A program made the position numbers and the translations under genes. The notes under the pieces are model-generated. The model was not told where the DNA came from. It was given only the letters and a program-made list of their open reading frames with translations, and searched no databases. From contig JANXVH010000133.1 in the NCBI GenBank assembly GCA_025351765.1, positions 1-41,733 of the forward strand: a stretch of 41,733 nucleotides of DNA, given 5' to 3'. This DNA is from Pedobacter sp. (lineage in GTDB: Bacteria > Bacteroidota > Bacteroidia > Sphingobacteriales > Sphingobacteriaceae). Shown here piece by piece: positions 1-7,486 of this stretch (its first letter is position 1; the number at the start of each line of letters is the position of its first letter).

Positions 1-1
1 G

Positions 2-115
2 TTTGAGATTAGCGACGAACGCAGTCCGGAGCAAATTGCCCAAATCATCCGGTCGCAAGGTTACGAGCCGGTATGGAAAGATTGGGATAACAGTTTAGCG
101 GGTTCACTATGTTAA
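2..115 (+). CDS. thiH: 2-iminoacetate synthase ThiH, C-terminal end (partial)
   Basis: The window opens inside this reading frame, and only the last 37 residues and the TAA stop at 113-115 are present. The tail contains RSQGYEPVWKDWD, which matches the conserved end of ThiH. This radical SAM enzyme splits tyrosine to give dehydroglycine (2-iminoacetate) for the thiazole ring of thiamine. The catalytic CxxxCxxC cluster motif lies outside the window. The stop overlaps the ATG of the next gene by 7 bases, so the two are probably translationally coupled in a thiamine operon whose earlier genes lie to the left. Confidence 0.85.
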   Translation, partial: FEISDERSPEQIAQIIRSQGYEPVWKDWDNSLAGSLC

Positions 116-1155
116 AAGAAGAAGAACTAAAACGGTACAGCAGGCAGATCATTTTGCCTGAGATAGGAATAACAGGACAGGAAAAGCTAAAGAATGCTAA
201 AGTGCTGATGATAGGCGCTGGTGGTTTGGGCTGCCCAGTATTACAATATCTGGTTGCATCCGGGATTGGTGAACTGGGTATTGTAGATGATGATATTGTA
301 GACATTAGCAACCTGCACCGTCAAATCTTATATAGCGTAAACGATATTGGAGGCTTAAAGGCTGTACTAGCTAAACAAAAGCTTGAGTTACTGAATCCGC
401 ATACGTTTATTACGGCTTATAAAGTGCGATTTACGTTGGATAATGCAGCGGCTATTTGCGGGGTCTATGACTTGGTAATTGATGGTTCTGATAATTTTGA
501 AACACGATATCTAATTAACGATACTTGTGTTGCATTAAACAAGCCATTTGTGTTTGGTGCTATATATAAGTTTGAGGGTCAGGTATCGGTGTTCAACTAT
601 CAGAATGGACCAAATTACCGGGATGTATTTCCCGAAGCACCATTGTTGAATGAGGTGCCGAATTGTGCCGAGATTGGCGTATTGGGTGTGTTGCCAGGCA
701 TTATAGGAACGTACATGGCTAACGAAGCCATCAAGATCATTTGCGGCATAGGCGAAACCTTATCGGGTAAATTGATGACCATGAATGCCCTGGATAATAC
801 CACCAATATCTTTAAAATTGGGACAACACAAAAACAGATTCAAGTAAAAGACATCAATATCCTGACACCCTCTGGATATGATGAGCTTACAATTGACGAT
901 CTGAACGCATGGATAGGTGAATCTGCAGATGAGATTTTGCTGGTTGATGTTCGCGAAGCTTATGAGTTTGAAGATTATAATATGGGTGGACTTAACATCC
1001 CTTTATATGAATTGAAAGACCGTGTAGCAGAATTGCCGCGAGGTAAAAAATTAATATTTTGTTGCTATACCGGCCAACGTAGTAAAATGGCTATTCAATT
1101 GATAAAGCCTTTGTATAAAGGCGAAATGTACAGTCTGAAAAATGGGTTGATTTAA
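109..1155 (+). CDS. ThiF/MoeB-family E1-like adenylyltransferase with C-terminal rhodanese domain
   Basis: This family adenylates the C-terminal glycine of a ubiquitin-like sulfur carrier (ThiS or MoaD) so that sulfur can be loaded. Residues 1-240 form the E1 fold: RYSRQIILPEIG at the start, the nucleotide loop GAGGLGCP near 36-43 and a conserved cysteine near 186 (PNCAEIGVLG). Residues 260-348 form a rhodanese domain (LLVDVREAYEF), with a persulfide-forming CYTGQR loop whose cysteine is residue 319. The zinc CxxC pair usual in MoeB is absent: the first position reads NYRD, and no cysteines appear at the second. It lies between thiH and thiD, so ThiS activation is the likeliest job, but a shared role with MoaD is possible. 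The start overlaps the thiH stop. Confidence 0.85.
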   Translation: MLKEEELKRYSRQIILPEIGITGQEKLKNAKVLMIGAGGLGCPVLQYLVASGIGELGIVDDDIVDISNLHRQILYSVNDIGGLKAVLAKQKLELLNPHTFITAYKVRFTLDNAAAICGVYDLVIDGSDNFETRYLINDTCVALNKPFVFGAIYKFEGQVSVFNYQNGPNYRDVFPEAPLLNEVPNCAEIGVLGVLPGIIGTYMANEAIKIICGIGETLSGKLMTMNALDNTTNIFKIGTTQKQIQVKDINILTPSGYDELTIDDLNAWIGESADEILLVDVREAYEFEDYNMGGLNIPLYELKDRVAELPRGKKLIFCCYTGQRSKMAIQLIKPLYKGEMYSLKNGLI

Positions 1156-1156
1156 G

Positions 1157-1993
1157 ATGACTAAATATAAATACCCGATAGTATTAAGTATTGCCGGATC
1201 AGACAGCGGCGGAGGGGCAGGGATACAAGCCGACCTGAAAACCATAAGTTCATTAGGCTGTTTTGGTACTACTGCGATCACTGCGGTTACGGTACAAAAC
1301 ACCTTAGGTGTTGCCAGTCTTCATCCCATCCCAGTTGAGTTTGTGAAAGCGCAAATTAAGGCAGTGATGGATGATATGAAGCCAATTGCGATTAAGATTG
1401 GTATGGTGTATAGCGCAGAATTGGCCATCGGCATCTCCGAAGTTTTAAGGGGATACTCCAATGTGCCAGTTATTTTCGATCCAGTAATGGTGGCGACCAG
1501 TGGTGATCTTTTAATTGCTGAAGATCTTGTAAAGACTTTAAAAGACTACTTATTTCCTATAGCCGCATTAATTACTCCCAATATTGACGAAGCAGCTATC
1601 CTGTCCAGAATGGAAATTAAATCCGTAGGGGATATGAAAGTGGCTGCGGCACGAATTGTAGAACGCGGTTGCAGTGCTGTATTGATAAAAGGAGGGCACT
1701 TAAAAGGCCCTGATTTGTTCGATATTTACCTGGATAATAATGGTAATGAGTGTATTTACAGGTCAACCGCCATTGATACCCCCAATACCCATGGAACAGG
1801 ATGTAGTCTATCTTCAGCCATTGCTTCTTTTACCGCATTAGGTTATGATTTAGATAGATCCATATCACAGGGTAAAATATATGTTCAAAATGCCATTGAG
1901 CAGGGGAAGGATGTTGAAACGGGTGGCGGGCATGGACCACTGAATCATTTTTTTGACCCACAGAAATTAGTTAAATATGAGTTTAATGTTTAA
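1157..1993 (+). CDS. thiD: Hydroxymethylpyrimidine/phosphomethylpyrimidine kinase ThiD
   Basis: ThiD phosphorylates hydroxymethylpyrimidine (HMP) and then HMP phosphate in the cytoplasm, giving the pyrimidine diphosphate that is joined to the thiazole in thiamine synthesis. The 278-residue length is normal. The ribokinase-fold signatures are clear: SIAGSDSGGGAGIQAD at the N terminus, DPVMVATSG in the middle, LIKGGH, and the anion-hole and catalytic-region motif THGTGCSLSSAIA toward the end. The ATG is one base after the stop of the E1-rhodanese gene, so it belongs to the same operon. Its 3' end overlaps the convergent kinase gene by 11 bases, and I see no terminator hairpin between them. Confidence 0.93.
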   Translation: MTKYKYPIVLSIAGSDSGGGAGIQADLKTISSLGCFGTTAITAVTVQNTLGVASLHPIPVEFVKAQIKAVMDDMKPIAIKIGMVYSAELAIGISEVLRGYSNVPVIFDPVMVATSGDLLIAEDLVKTLKDYLFPIAALITPNIDEAAILSRMEIKSVGDMKVAAARIVERGCSAVLIKGGHLKGPDLFDIYLDNNGNECIYRSTAIDTPNTHGTGCSLSSAIASFTALGYDLDRSISQGKIYVQNAIEQGKDVETGGGHGPLNHFFDPQKLVKYEFNV

Positions 1994-2993
1994 TGGGAGG
2001 GAGGGTTTTTGCAGAGACGTTTTCTTCGAAATATTTCCTTATTAGCAGATTGATGAACCTCTTTAAATAAGTTTCGTTCAAAAACACATTGGACCAATTG
2101 TCATACCGCTGACACTGGATACCAAGGTAGAAAAAATAAAGGCTTACCCCGAGTATTGGTAATAGTCGCCGTTCTTCATCAGTCAATTGAGTTACCGACT
2201 CGTAACCTTTTAAGAAGTTTTCAACTTTCAAATCGCGCTGGCTGATGTCTTTTTCAGTGCTATGCAGTTGTAAAATATAATAGGCAATATCGTAACAAAG
2301 CCAGCCATTACCACAAAAGTCAAAATCAAAGATGGTTATCTTTCCACTTTTAGTAATGTTCATATTGTCAAACCAGATGTCCAGATGAACAGACCCTGTT
2401 CTCAATTGATTGACATTAGCTTTACTAATTTCCTTTAGCAAATATTGCTGTGCAGATAACATCCAGGCCATCTCGGCTGAGTCGGCTGAAAGAAGTTTTT
2501 GCAGGTGCAAAAATGAATCTTCTAAAACTATTTTTGGCGTATAGGTAATTCTTTCCAATTTCAAGTTGAAAGTAGCCTGATGGATTTTTGCCATTGTCTT
2601 ACCTACTTTAAAATGGAGATCAGCGGAGAAATTAAATTGCTTATCACCTTCTGCAAATGAGAATAATACACCCTGTCGCCTTCCTTCAGGTGCTTCCAAA
2701 TATTGGATGTAATTGTCGTTAATATCCTTTAACGGGAAGGAAATGGAAATGTCCGTTTGTTTAAGCAAATTAAGCAAGCGGATTTCTTCGTTTATATCTA
2801 AATCACTCCGCCAGTTTAAACTGTAAAGCCTGAAAACGAATTTATTTGCTTCATGCTCAATTAGATAACTATGATTAATTCCCGTTTTTAATAGCTTACA
2901 AGAAACATGGTCGGCTAGACCGTATTTATTTGCCACCAATATGCCTAGGTGATCTGCAGAAAGCGTTGAACTGATAACTGGAAATTTTTCCAT
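1983..2993 (-). CDS. APH-fold phosphotransferase (aminoglycoside phosphotransferase/choline kinase superfamily)
   Basis: This is a small-molecule kinase of the APH superfamily, which includes homoserine kinase II, choline and thiamine kinases and the stress kinase SrkA. The catalytic loop HLDIWFDN has the canonical H, D and N spacing, and it is followed by the metal-binding IFDFDFCGNG. No signal peptide or membrane segment is seen, so it should be cytoplasmic. Two in-frame ATGs exist, at 3011 and 2993. I prefer 2993, because a -7-like box (TATATTTC, 3020-3027, minus strand) would place transcription start almost on the upstream ATG. It faces thiD tail to tail, so the thiamine neighbourhood is weak evidence for a thiamine kinase role. 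The substrate cannot be read from the sequence. Confidence 0.75.
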   Translation of the reverse strand: MEKFPVISSTLSADHLGILVANKYGLADHVSCKLLKTGINHSYLIEHEANKFVFRLYSLNWRSDLDINEEIRLLNLLKQTDISISFPLKDINDNYIQYLEAPEGRRQGVLFSFAEGDKQFNFSADLHFKVGKTMAKIHQATFNLKLERITYTPKIVLEDSFLHLQKLLSADSAEMAWMLSAQQYLLKEISKANVNQLRTGSVHLDIWFDNMNITKSGKITIFDFDFCGNGWLCYDIAYYILQLHSTEKDISQRDLKVENFLKGYESVTQLTDEERRLLPILGVSLYFFYLGIQCQRYDNWSNVFLNETYLKRFINLLIRKYFEENVSAKTLPPIKH

Positions 2994-3035
2994 GTGGACA
3001 AGATTATGCATTATATTGCGAAATATAATATAGAT

Positions 3036-4322
3036 ATGAGATCATTAGAAACTTTTGTACTGATAATGAGTTTTGTTGGCTGTATCAGTCAAAGTGCCGA
3101 TGCAAATTTAAGTGTGGCAGATACCAGCAGAATAAACAAATCTTTAGATACTTTGAAGATTGTTTATCTTGGTTCATCTGTGCCATACGGCACAGGTGCT
3201 ACCAAGGATTTTGGTTATACATCTATGTTAACCAGGTTGCTTAAACAACGTGCTGCGGATGGAAAAGGTAAGGATTGGGTACCGGTAAATAAGTCGATAG
3301 GTGGGGATAATACAGAAAGGGTAATGGGAAGGTGGCAACGTGACCTGGTTTCGCAAAAAGCTAAATATATAGTTATTGCCTTATCATTAGGTAATGAGGG
3401 GATACATGAATTCGGTAAGCCAAAGTTTGATCAATTCAAAAATAATATGGCTAAGCTGATCACTATGGCGCGTGACAGCGGTTATGTACCTATAGTGACC
3501 AATTGTTATGCCCGAAATGATTTTAACGAGGCCGACTATTACTATGTTAAGCAATTAAATTTGTGGATCAATGGACTCAATGTACCGTCAGTAAATTTAT
3601 TGGGAGCCATAGATGATGGAACTGGTAAATGGGCACCTCATTATTGGTTTAACGAAGGCCACCCAAACGATGCGGGTCATGCCGAAATGAGTTATGCAAT
3701 AGTGCCATCGTTATTTGATGCTTTGGCCAATGGAAAGGCTCAACCTAAATTTATAGATGCGTCTTATTTAACATGGGATAAGAACCACCGTGCGCTGCTT
3801 TATTTTAAGCCAGATAACGCTTTGCATGCCTTTACCATCAATATTACTTTTAAAACGGATGCTAGGGGACAGGTGTTGCAACTGAACGACAGCAGTGGAA
3901 ATTCTGGTAATGTTACTGTAAACAGGAAAGGATTTCTCGAATATATATCGGCACAAAAACAAAGAATACAGGGAATCACTAAAATAGATGATGGCAAATG
4001 GCATAAGATTACATTGACACATTATTATGCCCGCGGAGAAACTATCCTCTATTGTGACCATACAAAACAAGGGGATGCGTCTGAAAAGCTTTTGATCAAA
4101 ACGCTTTATATTGGCGATAAAAAAGGTAGCGGGCTCTTAGCGAAGAATTTGTTGTTTTACCGATCGGGCATGAATCTTACGGAGGTGAAAGCATTAAGTG
4201 ATAACAACATCCTTAAATCTAGTTTGGAATTATACGCCCCGCTAGATGGGCAACATACCCTTTTAAAAGATGAACTGTCAAATTTAGCACAGAGCACAAA
4301 TGAAGTAAAGTGGCTGAAGTAA
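3036..4322 (+). CDS. Exported SGNH/GDSL-family hydrolase with LamG-like C-terminal domain
   Basis: The N-terminal half carries the SGNH esterase blocks: GSSVPYG with the nucleophile serine, SIGGDN as block II, SLGNEG at the place of the usual GxND, and NDAGH with the Asp-His pair. The C-terminal part (about residues 245-410) looks like a concanavalin-A/LamG jellyroll, with GKWHKITLTHYYARGE and ETILYCD-type strands. Such enzymes usually deacetylate or de-esterify glycans. The frame is open from an ATG at 2994, but the ATG at 3036 puts a hydrophobic signal segment right at the N terminus, ending at FVGC. That is a weak lipobox, so it may be a lipoprotein. The substrate is unknown. Confidence 0.75.
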   Translation: MRSLETFVLIMSFVGCISQSADANLSVADTSRINKSLDTLKIVYLGSSVPYGTGATKDFGYTSMLTRLLKQRAADGKGKDWVPVNKSIGGDNTERVMGRWQRDLVSQKAKYIVIALSLGNEGIHEFGKPKFDQFKNNMAKLITMARDSGYVPIVTNCYARNDFNEADYYYVKQLNLWINGLNVPSVNLLGAIDDGTGKWAPHYWFNEGHPNDAGHAEMSYAIVPSLFDALANGKAQPKFIDASYLTWDKNHRALLYFKPDNALHAFTINITFKTDARGQVLQLNDSSGNSGNVTVNRKGFLEYISAQKQRIQGITKIDDGKWHKITLTHYYARGETILYCDHTKQGDASEKLLIKTLYIGDKKGSGLLAKNLLFYRSGMNLTEVKALSDNNILKSSLELYAPLDGQHTLLKDELSNLAQSTNEVKWLK

Positions 4323-4333
4323 ATAAGCCACAA

Positions 4334-4732
4334 TTACAATTTTTCGTACGTTGTTGTTGTGCCGTCTGAAGCGATAGATCCGTTGCAAATAAGAAGTTGA
4401 TTTCCAGAGATTTTGATAAAGACTCTCCAGTCGGTATCATCATTAAATATTATCCTCTTTTCATATTTATTCCCATCTACTTCTCCAGACCCATCGGTAA
4501 TCTTATAGATTCCCTCAGAAATTACCTTTTTACCCTCTATTCTCATGTAGTTTTCTCCTGAAAATTCGATAATACTGCCATTTCCTTTTTCTAATTTAGA
4601 AGGTGCACCGGCGACCTGCACTCCCAAAATATGCCTTACTTCCCATTTTCCCTTAAGGGTTTCAGAACCGACTTCCCCTTTTTTGCAGCTAAACAATAAG
4701 GTGAGGAGAATTAACATCATTATATTTTTCAT
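4334..4732 (-). CDS. Small lipocalin-like lipoprotein, unknown function
   Basis: This 132-residue protein begins with a lipoprotein signal, MKNIMMLILLTLLFSC, whose cysteine at 16 would be lipidated. The mature part contains LKGKWEVRHILG near the start, then short beta-strand-like stretches (IIEFSGENYMRIEG, EGIYKITDG) and a closing LLICNGS. This layout resembles the small lipocalin-like lipoproteins common in Bacteroidota, in which a LxGxW motif opens the barrel. It converges on the SGNH hydrolase gene with only 11 bases between the stops. Function is unknown; the family guess rests on pattern only. Confidence 0.65.
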   Translation of the reverse strand: MKNIMMLILLTLLFSCKKGEVGSETLKGKWEVRHILGVQVAGAPSKLEKGNGSIIEFSGENYMRIEGKKVISEGIYKITDGSGEVDGNKYEKRIIFNDDTDWRVFIKISGNQLLICNGSIASDGTTTTYEKL

Positions 4733-4948
4733 AGGTATTTAAGTTTTATAAAGAAACGTTATCGTTGATCCAAATGCTACATCGAAGTAATAAAAATTTT
4801 GAGTGTTTTACAATGAGAACCATAAGTATTTGAAGAAATTCCTTCATGAGGGATTCATTAACAGTTATAAAGATTAAATTTCTTTAGGTTAATAGAGGCA
4901 TTTGAAAATAATTTCTCTAGTTTTAGGTGCAACATAAATTAGAATATT

Positions 4949-5383
4949 ATGGGTTTTGTAAAAGAGTTTAAAGAATTTGCTGTTAAGGGTAATGTGATGG
5001 ATTTGGCTGTTGGGGTTATCATTGGGGCTGCATTTGGAAAGATAATAGATAGCATTGTTAAAGATTTGGTGATGCCTATCGTATCTGCTGTAATCGGTCA
5101 GCAAGATTTTAGTGATAAATATCTGGTGTTAAAAGGAGAGGTGCCGAAGGGAACTACCTTGGCTGCTGCGAAGGTAATTCCTGAAACTGCCATCTTTGCC
5201 TATGGTAACTTCATTACTGTTGCAATTAACTTCTTTTTGCTTGCTTTAGTTGTGTTTTTTTTGGTTAAAGGTATAAATGCGCTAAAACGCAAGGAGGAAG
5301 CTGCGCCCTCTGCACCCGCAGAACCAACTAAAGAAGAAATCCTGTTAACAGAGATTAGAGACGCGCTAAAAGCAAAGAATTAG
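4949..5383 (+). CDS. mscL: Large-conductance mechanosensitive channel MscL
   Basis: MscL opens a wide pore in the inner membrane when turgor rises and releases solutes during osmotic downshock. The 144 residues show the full family plan: an amphipathic N-terminal helix ([15 protein letters not shown]), the TM1 pore helix [19 protein letters not shown], a periplasmic loop, TM2 ([19 protein letters not shown]) and a cytoplasmic helix ending [13 protein letters not shown]. The loop is somewhat longer than in the E. coli protein ([18 protein letters not shown]). It stands alone, with about 215 bases upstream and 259 downstream that contain no confident gene. Confidence 0.95.
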   Translation: MGFVKEFKEFAVKGNVMDLAVGVIIGAAFGKIIDSIVKDLVMPIVSAVIGQQDFSDKYLVLKGEVPKGTTLAAAKVIPETAIFAYGNFITVAINFFLLALVVFFLVKGINALKRKEEAAPSAPAEPTKEEILLTEIRDALKAKN

Positions 5384-5407
5384 TAAGACTTTTTATAGCC
5401 GGATCAG

Positions 5408-5518
5408 TTACAGTGATATAGTCGCTCTGGTTTTGCCATTGAGCTCGATCTGAGCAGCTGCCGTAATTTTTTTACCGATTAAATGGAGTGGTTTACCGAC
5501 CATTAACTGCTGCAGGGA
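5408..5518 (-). pseudogene. Short open frame, possible remnant of a gene 3' end
   Basis: Between mscL and the next gene, the minus strand has 36 open codons bounded by a stop at 5519-5521 and ending at a TAA at 5408-5410. The translation from the internal ATG at 5503 is 31 residues long and includes GKPLHLIGKKITAAAQIE and LNGKTRATISL. It looks more like the alternating strand pattern of a real protein end than like random translation. No promoter or longer frame supports it. It may be the relic of a decayed gene, a very small gene, or chance. The rest of 5384-5642 holds only the putative promoter at 5528-5558. Confidence 0.25.
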
Positions 5519-5527
5519 TTAATCCTG

Positions 5528-5558
5528 TTTACCATTCTTAAACTTCTACATACATTTG
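5528..5558 (+). promoter_or_regulatory. Putative Bacteroidota-type promoter for the LiaF-like/LytS/LytTR unit
   Basis: A perfect -7 box TACATTTG lies at 5551-5558, with a TTTA at 5528-5531 placed 19 bases upstream as a weak -33 element. The expected transcription start is near 5565, giving a leader of about 78 bases before the ATG at 5643. Confidence 0.42.
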
Positions 5559-5642
5559 AAACAACAAATAGATACAGAATTGGTAAATGTCCTGTACCAT
5601 AAAAGAAATTAAGGATAAAGGAATATATTTAGAAGCAGGAAT

Positions 5643-6413
5643 ATGGAAAAGTTTAATAATAATAGCTCAAGCAGGATATGGACCGGGTTGGTCGTTTTAG
5701 CAATAGGATTGGTTTATTTTTTAAAAAATATAGGTTTGGATATTCCAAGCTGGATTATCAGTTGGCCGATGTTGTTTGTAGTTATCGGGTTGCTGGTTGG
5801 TTATAAACGTAATTTTACTGGGATAGGTTGGTTAATTATGGTAATGGTTGGAGGTTTTCTGACTTTGGATAAAGCTATCGACTACAATTTCTCTAAGTAT
5901 TATGCCGCCATTGGGTTTATGGTTTTAGGAACCTGGTTGATTTTTAAGCCTAAAGGAACATACAAGAAAAGGTGGAAAGAAAGATGTGGTAAAAATAAGA
6001 TGGCTGACTTTAGTAATCTAAATGCTTCTGAGGAGGCTGGTATCGGTTATGTGTACACTGATAAAGAAGATAACGATATTCTAGATTCTGTTAATGTATT
6101 TGGAGGAAGTCACCAGAATGTATTTTCTAAGAATTTTAAGGGTGGTGATGTGATTGCAATCTTTGGAGGTTGTGACATCAATCTTACCCAATCTGATTTC
6201 GAAGATACCATCACACTTGATGTGGTTGCTTTATTTGGTGGTGTAAAGATCATTGTGCCTTCAGGGTGGCAAATCAAATCTGAAGTTACGGCAATATTTG
6301 GAGGCATGGACGATAAAAGAGGAGTAGGGCCAACAAACGGTGATGCACCTGTAAAAATATTGGTTATTAAAGGTGTAGCTATATTTGGCGGAGTTGATAT
6401 CAGGAATTTTTAA
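5643..6413 (+). CDS. LiaF-like membrane protein with repeated FGG motifs
   Basis: The N-terminal 105 residues hold about four membrane helices of the kind seen in LiaF/DUF5668 proteins (WTGLVVLAIGLVYFLKNIG, then WPMLFVVIGLLVG, GWLIMVMVGGFLTL and YYAAIGFMVLGTWLIF). A basic linker (KKRWKERCGKNK) leads to a cytoplasmic beta-rich domain with five repeats ending in FGG: NVFGGS, AIFGGC, ALFGGV, AIFGGM and AIFGGV. In Firmicutes, LiaF restrains a cell-envelope stress kinase. Here the gene is followed 11 bases later by a LytS-type kinase and its LytTR regulator, so a similar sensing or inhibitory role is inferred. It could also be a scaffold protein unrelated to signalling. Confidence 0.75.
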   Translation: MEKFNNNSSSRIWTGLVVLAIGLVYFLKNIGLDIPSWIISWPMLFVVIGLLVGYKRNFTGIGWLIMVMVGGFLTLDKAIDYNFSKYYAAIGFMVLGTWLIFKPKGTYKKRWKERCGKNKMADFSNLNASEEAGIGYVYTDKEDNDILDSVNVFGGSHQNVFSKNFKGGDVIAIFGGCDINLTQSDFEDTITLDVVALFGGVKIIVPSGWQIKSEVTAIFGGMDDKRGVGPTNGDAPVKILVIKGVAIFGGVDIRNF

Positions 6414-6424
6414 TTGAATAGACA

Positions 6425-7486
6425 TTGACTACAAGACCTTTATCAGTAGGTAAAATACAACAAGTTGCTATTATCATATTTTTGGTATGGATAGCAATTT
6501 TTGTTTTTTTATTTTATTATTCTCTCAATTTTACAATCCTGATCTCGGTTGCTGACAGCCTGGTTACGAATGGGCTACTGGCTGTTGGTTGTATCGTTTT
6601 AAGTAATTTACTGGGCTATTATCAACCTAAAAATGAAACCATTTTGTTTGTGCTGGTGCTAACGTTGGTATTAGGATTGGTGATTACGGTAATTAGTAAA
6701 GTTTCTCTCAATATGCTATTCGCAGATGATTTGACATACCAGAGTTTTCTGGATTTATCAATCATTATCAGGTTCATTATTATGTTTGTATTCTTAGCCT
6801 GGTGTGCACTGGCTAATATTTTATGGTATAGGCTGGAGGAGCAGTCTGCTACGCAAGACCGCCTTTTAACCGCCCAGACCTTATCAAAAGAAGCGGAATT
6901 AAATAAATTAAGGCATCAATTGCAGCCGCATTTCCTATTTAACAGTTTGAACTCTGTTTATGCACTCACTATTGTAAACCCCAAAGAGGCAGGTACTATG
7001 ATTACCAAATTAGCCGCTTTTTTAAGAGGAACCCTAAAGCGAGATGATGAGGTTTGGGTGAATGTAGCAGAAGAAATGGAGTATATACAGCTTTACCTGG
7101 ATATTGAAAAGGTACGATTTAGCCATAGGTTAAATATTGATGTGAAGATAGATGAAGATAGCCTGAATATGTGCCTGCCAGGAACATTACTGCAGCCTAT
7201 TGTTGAAAATGCGATAAAGTTTGGTCTGTACAATACCTCTGCACCTATAACGGTTGCCATGCATGTAAAGGTAGATCATGGTTTATTGGTGATAAAGGTG
7301 CAAAATCCTTACGATCCGGAAATGAAAGCTGCAGGGGGAACAGGTTTCGGATTAACTGCTATAAGAAGAAGATTGTATTTGTTGTTTGCTGATGAGCAAT
7401 TGTTGCAGACCAATGCAACACAAGATAATTTATTTATAACTACGCTTAAAATACCTCAATACAATGATAAAAACAATACTAATTGA
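6425..7486 (+). CDS. LytS-type sensor histidine kinase (His_kinase/HATPase)
   Basis: This membrane sensor kinase has about four hydrophobic helices in residues 13-130, a short coiled linker (LLTAQTLSKEAELNKLR) and the His_kinase domain with the phospho-acceptor motif QLQPHFLFNSLNS (His 169). The HATPase N box is LQPIVENAIKFGL, and a glycine box GTGFGLTAIRRRL follows. It should phosphorylate the overlapping LytTR regulator. The start must be TTG at 6425: an in-frame stop lies just upstream at 6419, and the next in-frame ATG would remove all but the last membrane helix. The gene overlaps the regulator by 23 bases, which suggests coupled translation. The stimulus is unknown; the LiaF-like neighbour suggests envelope stress. 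Confidence 0.88.
   Translation: MTTRPLSVGKIQQVAIIIFLVWIAIFVFLFYYSLNFTILISVADSLVTNGLLAVGCIVLSNLLGYYQPKNETILFVLVLTLVLGLVITVISKVSLNMLFADDLTYQSFLDLSIIIRFIIMFVFLAWCALANILWYRLEEQSATQDRLLTAQTLSKEAELNKLRHQLQPHFLFNSLNSVYALTIVNPKEAGTMITKLAAFLRGTLKRDDEVWVNVAEEMEYIQLYLDIEKVRFSHRLNIDVKIDEDSLNMCLPGTLLQPIVENAIKFGLYNTSAPITVAMHVKVDHGLLVIKVQNPYDPEMKAAGGTGFGLTAIRRRLYLLFADEQLLQTNATQDNLFITTLKIPQYNDKNNTN

Noticed and set aside
2..1993. A TPP riboswitch for the thiamine genes.
   Set aside because: The start of the operon lies outside the window; no riboswitch can be seen within it.
1983..2993. Calling the APH-fold kinase a thiamine kinase because thiD is next to it.
   Set aside because: The two genes face each other and are not in one operon. 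The superfamily is broad, so the substrate cannot be inferred from position.
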